From an uncultured Acidobacteriota bacterium (GTDB lineage: Bacteria; Acidobacteriota; Terriglobia; Terriglobales; Acidobacteriaceae), in contig CAILAC010000016.1 in NCBI GenBank assembly GCA_903832055.1, forward strand, positions 62,001-126,000: a stretch of DNA of 64,000 nt, given 5' to 3'. Under the pieces are notes generated by a model, which made no database searches, was not told the DNA's origin, and was given only the letters and a program-made list of their open reading frames with translations. Positions within the stretch are counted from its first letter, which is position 1. The number at the start of each line of letters is the position of its first letter. This document shows positions 53,322 to 62,401 of this stretch, piece after piece. The translations under genes were made by a program, and so were the position numbers.

Positions 53322-54170
53322 TTACCCGCCCAAATCCACCAATTCGACCTTGCCCACGGGCAGCCCGAGAAACCGCGACCCGAGCCGCTCAAACTTCTCC
53401 ACCGAATCAGTCGCAAAACACTGGATCCGTGGGGCTTCTCCATCTCCCAGCAGACCAAATCCACCGGTCTCAAGTACCAGACGGGCGGCCTCTGCCGCCG
53501 TCGCCTCGGCTGAATCAATCACCCGCACTCCCGACGGCCCGGTCAACTCGACCAGCACCCGTTCAAAGACCGGGCGCAGAAGTGGGTAATGCGTGCAACC
53601 GAGCACCAGCGTATCGGGATTCTGTCCGTTCTGGCGAGCCTCATCGAGCAGCTCCTTCAGGTAAATCCTCACCACTTCCTCGGTGACGGGATGGTCAATC
53701 CAACCCTCTTCCACCAGCGGCACAAGTAGCGGGCAGGCCTTTTCAACGCCGTGCAGGCCACGCGCCCGGCAAGCTGCGGCATAGGCATGGCTGGCAACCG
53801 TGGCTTCGGTCGCAATTACCATCACGTTCTTTGTCAACGAATTCGCCGCTGCTGCCGCGGCCCCCGGCTCAATCACGCCGAGCACTGGCACATCCACCGC
53901 TTCCTTGATCGCGTCCAGCGCCAGCGCACTCGCCGTATTGCAGGCAATCACCAGGAACTCCGCGCCCTGCTCGTTGACCAGAAACTGCGCGCTCTCTGCC
54001 GCATAGCGCGCAATCGTTCTCCGCGACTTTGACCCGTAGGGCAGCCGCGCCGTATCTCCGAGAAAAACGAATCGCGCCTCCGGCAACCGCGCCAGCAGCG
54101 CCTTAAGTACCGTAAGACCGCCAAACCCGGAATCAAATACCCCAATCACCCCTGAACTCGTTGCCGTCAC
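53322..54170 (-). CDS. murI: Glutamate racemase
   Basis: 282 residues. Supplies D-glutamate for peptidoglycan. N-terminal GVFDSGFGGLTVLKALLARLP; the two catalytic cysteines lie in LVIACNTASALALDAI and LVLGCTHYPLLRPVFERVL. Start is GTG 54170, overlapping the stop of the GerMN gene by four bases (GTGA). It is therefore the last gene of an amidase-gerMN-murI operon dealing with cell wall and envelope. Confidence 0.95.
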   Translation of the reverse strand: MTATSSGVIGVFDSGFGGLTVLKALLARLPEARFVFLGDTARLPYGSKSRRTIARYAAESAQFLVNEQGAEFLVIACNTASALALDAIKEAVDVPVLGVIEPGAAAAAANSLTKNVMVIATEATVASHAYAAACRARGLHGVEKACPLLVPLVEEGWIDHPVTEEVVRIYLKELLDEARQNGQNPDTLVLGCTHYPLLRPVFERVLVELTGPSGVRVIDSAEATAAEAARLVLETGGFGLLGDGEAPRIQCFATDSVEKFERLGSRFLGLPVGKVELVDLGG

Positions 54171-54844
54171 GGTTGTACCACCCCTCGCGCCTCGCCTGCG
54201 GGCTGCGTTCCGGTAACGGCGGTCGATGGAATTTCACTGGTCAGGTACGTCCGCGTCAGATCGGCATGCCCAGCCAGTGTCTTTCTTACCTCGCCATTGA
54301 CCAGAAAGCGCACCTGGGCAATCTGCGGCAGGTTGGCGTGCAGCGTCGCGCAGATTGACTCCACGGTCAGCGATTCCGCCGCAATCCCAGCCGGATGCCC
54401 ATCGGCAAACTCGCCCGACAGATTCACCACCGCCAGCATGCCAGCCGCGGTGCTTGACCCATTTTTATTGGTAGCCGCGCCCTCAGGCACCGTCAGCAGA
54501 AAAACCTGCTGCACCGGACGCGCGACTCCGGCTACCGGATGCATGGCTCCCGCAGCCGCATAAATCTCAAACAGCTTTTCGAGCAGCGCCCGGGCGCGCG
54601 CTCCTGCGTCCTTTGGCAGCGGCAGACTGGTCTTCACTTCAACCAGCGTTCCGTCCATGTCATTGGCTACGAGCAGCGTCGCGGCCTCTGCCGGAGCTAC
54701 CGCAGGCGCGCTCGTAGGAGCCAGGTCTTCTCCCTTCAGCAACTGGTCGTGGGCGCGCTCCCGCAGTCGCACCAACACCACCGCCATCACGATCGAAACT
54801 ACGAGCAGCCCGATGAAGACGATCTTCTGGTAGCGCGGAATCAT
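54167..54844 (-). CDS. GerMN domain-containing membrane-anchored protein
   Basis: 225 residues. An N-terminal anchor (IVFIGLLVVSIVMAVVLV) is followed by an alanine/proline-rich spacer and a GerMN domain from about 75: GMLAVVNLSGEFADGHPAG, ESLTVESICATLHANLPQIAQVRFLVNGEVRKTLAGH. The family includes the spore germination protein GerM and LpqB, and binds or organises envelope components. Its start overlaps the amidase stop by four bases, and its stop overlaps murI, so all three are translationally linked. Confidence 0.88.
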   Translation of the reverse strand: MIPRYQKIVFIGLLVVSIVMAVVLVRLRERAHDQLLKGEDLAPTSAPAVAPAEAATLLVANDMDGTLVEVKTSLPLPKDAGARARALLEKLFEIYAAAGAMHPVAGVARPVQQVFLLTVPEGAATNKNGSSTAAGMLAVVNLSGEFADGHPAGIAAESLTVESICATLHANLPQIAQVRFLVNGEVRKTLAGHADLTRTYLTSEIPSTAVTGTQPAGEARGVVQP

Positions 54845-55674
54845 GGCTGTGGACCCCCGGAGCTTTTGGGGTGGCTCGCCGCTTCCGTGTCAGCTTCCGT
54901 ACGCCACTCCATCAGGGCCGCCGCCAGGGCCTCGACGATGCGTGTCTGATATTGCGTATCCGTCACATCGGTGACCACCTGGCGGTCTGCGCCGCGCACA
55001 GGCGCAACCTCGACCGACACTGCCGGGCAAGCCATGCTGTCGACTCCCGGCAGCGAAGTCCGACCCAGCGAAACCGGAATCGCAGCAGCCTCCACACCCG
55101 CGTTGCTGCCGCTCCCTGCACTGCCGCCAGCTACGCTCTGCTCAAAAGCGCTGTTCAACACACTTGCAAGCTTCAGGCTCTGCGTCACATACCCCGCCTG
55201 CGCGGTCTTCCACGCCAGAAACCGTCCTCCCGACCGAGTGTCCTTCGGAGCCAGAGAAGAAACAAACACATGCACCCCAGTGCCAGACTCCGTTGCATGC
55301 AGGCTGAGGCACGCTAAGGCCAAAGCATGGTTGGCCACCTGCGCCCGCGCATCCGCATCCAGGTTCACATTGCTCTCACGCGTCGTCACCACAGCAAAGC
55401 CCCGCGCCGCCAGCAGTGAACGAAGCCGTACACTCAGGGTCAGGGTTACTGACTTCTCTGCAACCGTCGCGACTGGACTTTCTCCGGCAGAGCTACCCGG
55501 CAATCCTCTGCCCAGTTGCCCGCCGCTATCGTCTCCGCCATGCGCCGCGTCGAGCACCACCACCGATCGCGTCCCATGCGCAAGGGGTGCCTGCGCCCAA
55601 ATGCTGGCCGGTACCAGCAGTAGCGCGACCAGCAGTCGCCACGATCCGGTCCTCGGTTTCACGATCACTGCCAA
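54841..55674 (-). CDS. N-acetylmuramoyl-L-alanine amidase (Amidase_3)
   Basis: 277 residues from TTG 55674, chosen because GGAG lies six bases upstream and a signal peptide follows (WRLLVALLLVPASIWAQ); a longer TTG frame to 55767 has no ribosome site. The zinc-site residues of Amidase_3 are visible: VVVLDAAHGGDDSGGQLG (H), VAEKSVTLTLSVRLRSLL (E), LACLSLHATESGTGVHVF (H). A second stretch (SLKLASVLNSAFEQS) is typical of the family. It would cleave the amide between muramic acid and the stem peptide in the periplasm. First gene of the amidase-gerMN-murI operon. Confidence 0.9.
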   Translation of the reverse strand: MAVIVKPRTGSWRLLVALLLVPASIWAQAPLAHGTRSVVVLDAAHGGDDSGGQLGRGLPGSSAGESPVATVAEKSVTLTLSVRLRSLLAARGFAVVTTRESNVNLDADARAQVANHALALACLSLHATESGTGVHVFVSSLAPKDTRSGGRFLAWKTAQAGYVTQSLKLASVLNSAFEQSVAGGSAGSGSNAGVEAAAIPVSLGRTSLPGVDSMACPAVSVEVAPVRGADRQVVTDVTDTQYQTRIVEALAAALMEWRTEADTEAASHPKSSGGPQP

Positions 55675-55902
55675 GTATTGCTCCGTCTTCTCATTGCCTG
55701 AAACCTGGCGTCTCTTCGACACGCTGCTACCCGCCAAGGTTGGCTCGATTGTATCCCAGCCGCCCAATCCAAACCGGTTCCAATCCGTCTATGACTATGG
55801 GCTCAAAAAGCAATCAATTGATGACAACGGTCCAGGGTCATCCGTGCTAACATCGGCTCCACAATCCAGGTAGCTTATAAAGGCCCTGGCAAGCAACGAC
55901 GT

Positions 55903-57060
55903 ATGAAAAATCTTCCCCTCTCCCGCATCCTTCAAATCGGTAATCGCAGTCGCTGTATGGCTCCAGAGGACTGCGCAGGCGCGCGCAAACAGATTCCTGC
56001 TGCTCCCATTTGCCGCAGACCTGCCCGCTGCACCATCACCCTGCTGGCTTTCGCTGCGCTGTTTTTCGCCTTTGCGACGAGCCACCTTTCTGCCCAGGAA
56101 GACCCACTCAACAAAGTGCATGTACCGCCGCCTGAGGCCACGCCTGCGACACCACCGACTGGCGCGCCGGCCGGGGCCGAGGCTGCTCCCCTTGAGGGTG
56201 CTGACGCCCTCAAACCGCGTCCTGGCAGCCGCATTCGCATGGATGTTGACCTCGTCCTCGTGCCCGTCACGATCACTGACCCGATGAACCGCCTCGTCAC
56301 GGGACTTGAGCAGGACGACTTCTTTGTGTACGAAAACAACACACTGCAGAAGATCCGTACCTTCTCCACCGAAGACACCCCGGTCTCCATCGGCATCATC
56401 ATGGACCTCTCTGGCTCCATGACCTCGAAGCTCATCCGCGCTCGCGACTCGATCCTGCAGTTCATGAAGACCGCAAATCCCCAGGACGAGTTCTTCGTCA
56501 TCGGCTTCAATGACCGGCCCGAGCTTATCGAAGACTTCACCAGCTCCATTGAAGACATCCAGGCGCGCCTCCAGACCGTCCGTTCAGGCCACCGAACAGC
56601 ACTACTCGACGCAATCTATTTTGGTATGGACAAAATGAAGCTCGCCAAGCAGCAGCGGAAAGCACTGCTCGTCGTCTCCGACGGCGGGGATAACCGTTCC
56701 CGCTACACCGAGGGCGAAGTCAAATCCCAGGTCCGCGAATCGGACGTGCAGATCTATTCGATTGGCATCTTTGACCCCTACGCCCCGACCTCGGAAGAGC
56801 GGATGGGGCCGATGCTGCTCAATGACCTGAGCGAGGAAACGGGCGGGCGGCTCTTTCGCGTGGACGATCTGGCAGACATGGGAGACATCGCCATCAAGAT
56901 TTCTACTGAGCTAAGGAGTCAATACGTTCTCGGCTACAACCCTAAATCCATGCAGCGAGACGGTAAGTGGCGTAAAGTGAAGGTGAAGCTGGTGCCACCG
57001 CAGGGCCTGCCTCCTTTAACTGTCCATGCTCGTACCGGCTACTATGCACCCCTCCACTAA
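55903..57060 (+). CDS. Secreted VWFA-related protein, first of a pair
   Basis: 385 residues. A signal segment (ITLLAFAALFFAFATSHLSAQ) follows a longer-than-usual N-region of about 45 residues, so the real start might be downstream. A proline/alanine-rich spacer leads to the family entry strand (RMDVDLVLVPVTITDPMNRLVTGLEQDDFFVYENN) and a VWA domain with an intact metal site in GIIMDLSGSMTSK, plus VVSDGGDNRSRY and SIGIFDPYAP. It ends with the typical RSQYVLGYNP and VHARTGYYAP. Function is unknown; surface interaction is likely. Its 3' end overlaps the next VWA gene by 17 bp. Confidence 0.87.
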   Translation: MKNLPLSRILQIGNRSRCMAPEDCAGARKQIPAAPICRRPARCTITLLAFAALFFAFATSHLSAQEDPLNKVHVPPPEATPATPPTGAPAGAEAAPLEGADALKPRPGSRIRMDVDLVLVPVTITDPMNRLVTGLEQDDFFVYENNTLQKIRTFSTEDTPVSIGIIMDLSGSMTSKLIRARDSILQFMKTANPQDEFFVIGFNDRPELIEDFTSSIEDIQARLQTVRSGHRTALLDAIYFGMDKMKLAKQQRKALLVVSDGGDNRSRYTEGEVKSQVRESDVQIYSIGIFDPYAPTSEERMGPMLLNDLSEETGGRLFRVDDLADMGDIAIKISTELRSQYVLGYNPKSMQRDGKWRKVKVKLVPPQGLPPLTVHARTGYYAPLH

Positions 57061-58150
57061 TCCGAAGCGGCTCAAACAATCGTGGGTGTCCCGTGTCTCG
57101 CTTCTGGGATGTGGATTTGCGTTCGTTGCGCTGTCACTCTCACTGTCGGCCCAGCAAGCAAAGCCAACTACCACCCAGCCCCAGGCACCGCCCCTCACCG
57201 TTGACCGCGACCCGGTCCGTTCGCCCGACCCGGAACCAGCCCATGCCGGCGACGCCAACACCATTACCAAAGAACGCGGCGGCTTCGTTCTCCACTCTGA
57301 CGTCGAAGAGGTCTCCCTCAACGTTTCCGTCCTCGATGGCGGCGGTCGGCTCGTCCAGGACCTGCACCGTGAAGACTTCCACGTTCTCGAAGACGGCGTT
57401 CCGCAGACGCTGCTCAGCTTTCAGCACGCCGATATCCCCGTCTCGATCGGTCTGGTCATCGACAACTCCGGCTCCATGTACAAAAAGCGCCCAAGCGTGA
57501 ACAAGGCCGCGCTCGACTTGGTTGCCGCCTCCAACCCCAAGGATGAGGCCTTCGTCGTGAATTTTGCTGACGAGGCCTACATCGATCAGGAGTTCACCTC
57601 CAGCGCATCCAAGCTCCGCGACGGCCTTGCGCATGTCGAATCCCGTGGCGGCACCGCTCTGTACGACGCCGTTGTCGCCTCCTCAGACCATCTCGCCGCC
57701 GACGCGCACCGACCCAAGCAGGTCATCATCCTCATCACGGACGGCGAAGACAACGCCTCCTCCCTCACTCTTGAACAGGCCATCCGCCGAGTCCAGCAGC
57801 TCTCAGGACCGGTCATCTACTCTGTCGGTCTGCTCTTTGGCGATGAAATGTCCCACGCCGAAGTGCGCCATGCCAAACGCGCGCTCGAAATGCTCTCGCA
57901 GGAAACAGGCGGTATTGCCTACTTTCCCAAGTCACTCGAACAGGTAGACCAGATCGCTGCTGAAGTCGCACGCGACATCCGCAGCCAGTACACCCTTACG
58001 TACCACAGCACCAAACCATCCACAGACATCGGCTACCGCAAAGTGACCGTGCTGGCGCAGGCCAAGGGCCAGTCCAAACTGAGCCCCCGCACCCGCACCG
58101 GCTACTTCCCCTCGCCTAAGACCACATCGAAATCAAGTCCCAAACAATAG
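57044..58150 (+). CDS. Secreted VWFA-related protein, second of a pair
   Basis: 368 residues from ATG 57044; ATG 57026 is the other option. Neither has a clear ribosome site, which fits translational coupling to the upstream VWA gene. VWA metal site: GLVIDNSGSMYKKR, then ITDGEDNASS and YSVGLLFG. The family's entry and exit motifs are both present (SLNVSVLDGGGRLVQDLHREDFHVLEDG and RSQYTLTYHSTKP). The N-terminal hydrophobic part (SRVSLLGCGFAF) is encoded by a diverged R element, so the signal peptide seems to be built partly from repeat DNA. Paralogue of the gene before it. Confidence 0.86.
   Translation: MHPSTNPKRLKQSWVSRVSLLGCGFAFVALSLSLSAQQAKPTTTQPQAPPLTVDRDPVRSPDPEPAHAGDANTITKERGGFVLHSDVEEVSLNVSVLDGGGRLVQDLHREDFHVLEDGVPQTLLSFQHADIPVSIGLVIDNSGSMYKKRPSVNKAALDLVAASNPKDEAFVVNFADEAYIDQEFTSSASKLRDGLAHVESRGGTALYDAVVASSDHLAADAHRPKQVIILITDGEDNASSLTLEQAIRRVQQLSGPVIYSVGLLFGDEMSHAEVRHAKRALEMLSQETGGIAYFPKSLEQVDQIAAEVARDIRSQYTLTYHSTKPSTDIGYRKVTVLAQAKGQSKLSPRTRTGYFPSPKTTSKSSPKQ
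57082..57118 (+). repeat. Diverged hairpin element, copy R4, inside a signal-peptide coding region
   Basis: GTGGGTGTCCCGTGTCTCGC then TTCTGGGATGTGGATTT. It aligns with R1-R3 in the same orientation and keeps GGTCTCGCTTCTG almost intact (GTGTCTCGCTTCTG), but the stem is partly broken. It encodes WVSRVSLLGCGF of the second VWA protein. Confidence 0.6.
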
Positions 58151-58208
58151 CGCACCACGGCGCCATGATCGCGATGAATTCCAAACGGCTCTTGAGTGGC
58201 TGCATGCC

Positions 58209-59885
58209 TCAGTGGCAATCGCAAACCGGATTACCCGATTCCGTATTTGTGTCCGCATTCATCTTCAAGCCGGCAATCTTCATGACAAAGGCGCTCTTTC
58301 GCTCCCCAGCATCGGGCAGAGTTACGGTTAGCCCCGAGGCATCCTGTTTGAAGGGCAGAGCGAATCCGCCCAGTTCCCGCACGGTTCGCACATGGCCAAA
58401 AGGTGCTGATTTCTTGAGGGCACTGATTGTCACATCTGTTCCTGCACCCTTTTCCATCACAATTGCGTAGAGGTCCTGCCCCTTGACGGTGAAGTAAACG
58501 TGCGCTTTGCTCTTTTCCTCGTATTGAACCCACGAGTGAGTGTCGTAGATTGCTTCTCCGTTGGTTTCAAGCCATTTTCCCACCGCCAGCAATGTATCCT
58601 GCTGGTCCTGCGGAATCGTCCCATCGGCCTTCGGAGATACATTGAGCAGCAGCGTTCCATTCTTGCTGACGGTATCCACAAGCCATCCAATGACGGTCTC
58701 AGGAGAATTGGCCTTCATTCCGTCGATATAGCCCCAGCTTGATCCGATCGGCCTGTCAACCACCCACGAACCGGTGCGAATTCCATCTGGAGGACCGCCC
58801 TCGAAGTCCAGAATCGAGCCGATGGTCTTTACGTTCGTCCCGGCTGGAGCAAAGGCCGCTTTCTTGGTGGTAAACGAAACTTCCTTGCCCCAACTCTTGG
58901 CGCGGTTGTAGTAATAGGCGGCAATTTGCAGCTTCAGCGGATCAATGTACCGCTGATCCACGCCGTTGTCGAAGTAGATGAGATCGGGCTGGTACTTGTC
59001 GATCAGCTCCACATTGCGCTGGTACCAATTCACCAGAAATCGCTGCATCGCCGCATCACTGCGGTCGGCATAATTGTAGAAATCAGCCCATCGCGGGTCG
59101 TATAAATCCGCCTTTGCAGCCTTGAGTCGGTCTGCCAGATCCTGAGGCGGGTTGATGAATTCAAAATTTTCGATGCCGTGATTCGCTACACCGAGCTTCA
59201 TGCCGTGCTTTCGCACCTCCACGGCGAGTTCCCCGATCACGTCCCGCTTCGGCCCCATCTGCATGGAATTGAATGGAGTCACTTTGCTATCCCACATGGC
59301 AAAGTTCTCATGGTGCTGCGCGCCGGGCATGACATAGCGGGCCCCCGCCTTCTGGAAAAGGGTCGCCCAGGCATCGGCGTCAAAATGCTCGGCCTTGAAC
59401 ATTGGAATGAAGTCCTTGTATCCAAACTTCTCAACCGGGCCAAAATGCTCGGTGTGCCATTCGCGAAAGTTGCCGTGGCCTCCAATCACTTTCATGACGC
59501 TGTCGTTGCCGCCGGCGTACAGCGACTTTTCGTACCATTCGCTTCCGTGGGCCGGTACGGAAAAAATGCCGAAGTGCATGAATATTCCAAATTTTGCGCC
59601 ACGGAACCAGGACGGGACTCTGTAATTCTCCTTGAGAGACTCCCAGGTGGGCTTCACCGGCCCTGGCGCCATGGGGGTCGGGATCTGCTTGACGGCCTCA
59701 TCAACCACCCCCTCGCTGGTCTCGGGTGCCATGTCAAATCCAGAGTTGTTGCCTGCCTCACCTGCTGCCTGGGCAGACAAACGCCCCGGAGCCACAACCA
59801 GCGTCAGAATTGCAACCATGATTGGGAATGAAAGGAGACAGCACAGCTTTGTTGCCTTAAATTCTCGATTCGTAGAGTTGCCCAT
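58209..59885 (-). CDS. Secreted alpha-L-fucosidase, GH29 (second copy type)
   Basis: 558 residues from ATG 59885 (AAAGG eight bases upstream; the longer frame opens only with TTG). Signal peptide LSFPIMVAILTLVVAPGRLSAQ. GH29 features: AKFGIFMHFGIFSVPAHGSEWY (97-118), GAQHHENFAMWDS, MGPKRDVIGELA, and PDLIYFDNGVD with D306 as expected nucleophile; NGTLLLNVSPKADGTIP lies near the domain end. It is clearly a different subtype from the GH29 at 6.2 kb (HHENF in place of HCDGF), implying another fucosylated substrate. The C-terminus (ESGNPVCDCH) is short. It lies alone, convergent with the VWA pair. Confidence 0.92.
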   Translation of the reverse strand: MGNSTNREFKATKLCCLLSFPIMVAILTLVVAPGRLSAQAAGEAGNNSGFDMAPETSEGVVDEAVKQIPTPMAPGPVKPTWESLKENYRVPSWFRGAKFGIFMHFGIFSVPAHGSEWYEKSLYAGGNDSVMKVIGGHGNFREWHTEHFGPVEKFGYKDFIPMFKAEHFDADAWATLFQKAGARYVMPGAQHHENFAMWDSKVTPFNSMQMGPKRDVIGELAVEVRKHGMKLGVANHGIENFEFINPPQDLADRLKAAKADLYDPRWADFYNYADRSDAAMQRFLVNWYQRNVELIDKYQPDLIYFDNGVDQRYIDPLKLQIAAYYYNRAKSWGKEVSFTTKKAAFAPAGTNVKTIGSILDFEGGPPDGIRTGSWVVDRPIGSSWGYIDGMKANSPETVIGWLVDTVSKNGTLLLNVSPKADGTIPQDQQDTLLAVGKWLETNGEAIYDTHSWVQYEEKSKAHVYFTVKGQDLYAIVMEKGAGTDVTISALKKSAPFGHVRTVRELGGFALPFKQDASGLTVTLPDAGERKSAFVMKIAGLKMNADTNTESGNPVCDCH

Positions 59886-60164
59886 CCGCAAGACCTTTCC
59901 GATGCTGAAGGAGTTTAGATTCAAGAGTGAAGAGATGCCTGCCTGGAAGCCTGGCAGGCGTCAAACCACCTTATCGCAATCACCGCCAAAATCGGAACAG
60001 CAAGGACGACAAAGCTACCGCAGCCCTTACTTTGCCATGAATCAGGATTCCAGCTGCGCGCCAAACTGGTCTTCGCCGCCGGCTGGGCAGCCAGTCGTGC
60101 ACACGGCCCAGGTACTACTCCAGTGCTCTGAGACGAAATTGCTTGCCTAACCGCGCTATGCGTT

Positions 60165-62275
60165 TCAGAACACAATGATCGTAAACGGCTCATCTGCGAA
60201 CTGAGACCCACCTGCATCCCAGGTGATCACCTGGGCTCGATTCGCGCCTATTCCGCTGAACTTTCCGTAGTTCACCTCAGTGAAAACGCCGACGCCACCG
60301 TTGTTGGCAAGAATGAATCGGTCATCGACTTCAAAACCAAAATCGACGGTGTTGGTGCCGTTGGAATGGTTCAGCAGGCTGATACCACAGGGTGGTGCAT
60401 ACACTGCTGCGCCTGTAGCTTGAGAGTTGTAGCAGTGATCAATGGCTATGCACCGGGTGCGAATGGATTCACCACGGCCATCGCCTTGACCCAGCCGCCA
60501 GCTCCGCGGCCCTGGGAGACATTGCTGGGAGTTTCAAAGCCAAAGCCACTGTTGCTAGAAAGGCCATAAACACCGATACCGCCCAGAGCATCGTTGATGC
60601 CGACGACCCCTGAGCCAAGCGCCGAGTGTGTGATTCCCTGCACTCCGTCTGGCCCGCCCAGGCTTGAGACCTGGGTGCCGAAGTTCTCAGCCCGGATGGC
60701 CACGCCGTAGTCCTTGTCGACCGTGGCGGCAGCTGCGTAGAGCCCCATGCCGCTGCCCTGGTTGATGGCCGTGATGCCGTCGTTGCCCTTGCGATTGATA
60801 CCGATGGTGCCCACGCCACTCGCGCTCAGGCCAGTCACGCCGTTTTGAGCGCTGCTGTCGCCAAAGACGGCACTGGCGCTGCTGGAGATACCGCTTACGG
60901 CCCCACCCACGCCGGTGACGCCATTGCCGCTGGTGCTGACTCCGTAGACTCCATATCCGGCACTGCTGGTGCCCACCACGCCCGACCCGGCGCCCGTATC
61001 GTCGCCCCGCACCGCTGTCGCGTTGACTGACTGACCGAGTACCCCATTCACAGAACCGCCGGTACCGGTGGTTACGCCAATGATGCCGTTAGTGCCCTTG
61101 GCGACAATCGCGGTCACGTTCGCGTTTGCCGAGAGCCCTATGCCGACCGCGTTAATCGTTTGCGGCTGGGTAAACGTGTTGCTCGTTGCCAGAAATGGCA
61201 CCTTCGTCGCGTCTACATTCAGCTTGACGCTTCCCGTGGTACCGCCCCCGGCCAGTCCAGTCCCTGCGGTTACGCCCGTAATTGTTCCCCCACCCGATAC
61301 GCCGGGAAATGTCTGTCCCGCTGCGAAGGTGATCAAGCCGTTCTTCGCAATCTTCAGGCCCGTCTCGGCGGGCGTAGCGGTACCTGCGCCAAAGAGCAGA
61401 TTGAGCTTGGCCGCCGGGCTGGTCGTGTTGTTCGCAATCGGCTCGGCCTTCCATTGAAACGTCTGGTTCACGGCCGCCAATGTGCTGCTGTTAAACGCCG
61501 ATGCCGTCAGATTGAGCGGCTGCGAATACGCGCCAATCGCGCTTGTCGCCGCCGCAATGGGCGTCAAACCCACCGCGCCTCGCAGCGTCGTTGCCCCAGC
61601 CACATCCAGCGTCGTTACGGGCGCAAGCGTGTTGACGCCAACCTTTGCAGTGCTTCCTGTCCCGGTCTGAACGATGTTTGAATTGCCTAAATTGCTCGCC
61701 GAGGTCCACAAGGCCACGCTCCCCGTTGTTCCACCTCCGGTAGGCGTTGCATTGGGAGTAATCGCGGTCCCCACCTCAGGATTTGCTGTCACCGTGCCAG
61801 CATTTTGCTTGCCCGCCAAGGCAAACGCCGATGCCGGCAAACCGCCCAGCGTCTCTGAATCTTTTGCCTTCAACGCATACGGCACGCTCAGCAGCAGAAT
61901 GCGATGCTCTTCGGGCTGACCCTGGATCTGAACGCCGAGCCACTGGGCATCACCGGACGTGAACAGATCGGTTGGAATTCCTTCTGAGGAGGTGAGGCCG
62001 AGAGCTGCAGAATAGTGGCCATCCTTGTCAGCCACAACAGTCTGAGTTTCACGCCACAACGAGGGGCCGCCGGTTTCGTGGGCGTAGAGGGCAAAGGTCA
62101 CCCCGACAGCACCGACGATTCTTTCTCCACGCCCATCGAGCGCATCGCCGCTAAATCGGACAAGGTTGGGGACAGCATTTTGCTGACGGCTTTGCGCTAG
62201 AAGGGAAAGGGGAAGCATGCCAGCGAGGACGAGAATGGCCGAAAGGATCGATACGGCGTCGCAGCGTAGTTTCAT
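60165..62275 (-). pseudogene. Secreted fibre-like repeat protein, broken by a one-base deletion
   Basis: Reads from ATG 62275 (AGGAG seven bases upstream) with a signal peptide and an N-terminal domain (VPNLVRFSGDALDGRGERIVGAVGVTFALY, ending YALKAKDSETLGGLPASAF). A long glycine-rich region of GVYGVS/GVTG repeats follows. Translation stops at 60446 after NPFAPGA. In the downstream paralogue the sequence continues DPFAPGGIAITRCYNSQATG; inserting one G near 60453 restores GGIAIDHCYNSQATG here and joins the frame to 60165, ending in FADEPFTIIVF (about 703 residues). It is thus a single-base frameshift, either a real loss of the C-terminal domain or a sequence error. Function: probably a surface fibre; this is inferred. 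Confidence 0.8.
61341..61525 (-). repeat. Near-identical block shared with the neighbouring paralogue (copy A)
   Basis: 185 bp matching 63816-64000 with five mismatches by direct comparison (about 97% identity), whereas flanking parts of the two genes are visibly more diverged. It encodes the stretch around AVNQTFQWKAEPIANNTTSP. Confidence 0.85.
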
Positions 62276-62401
62276 CAACAGGCTCCTGCGTTTGTAGTTG
62301 AATGGTGCTGATTGACGCTCGGCGATTTCTCAAATCACGCGTGATTCTTCGTATTGCCTTGTTCGCGAGCGGCATTTGGGTGCCAGAGAGCGACCCGAGA
62401 T

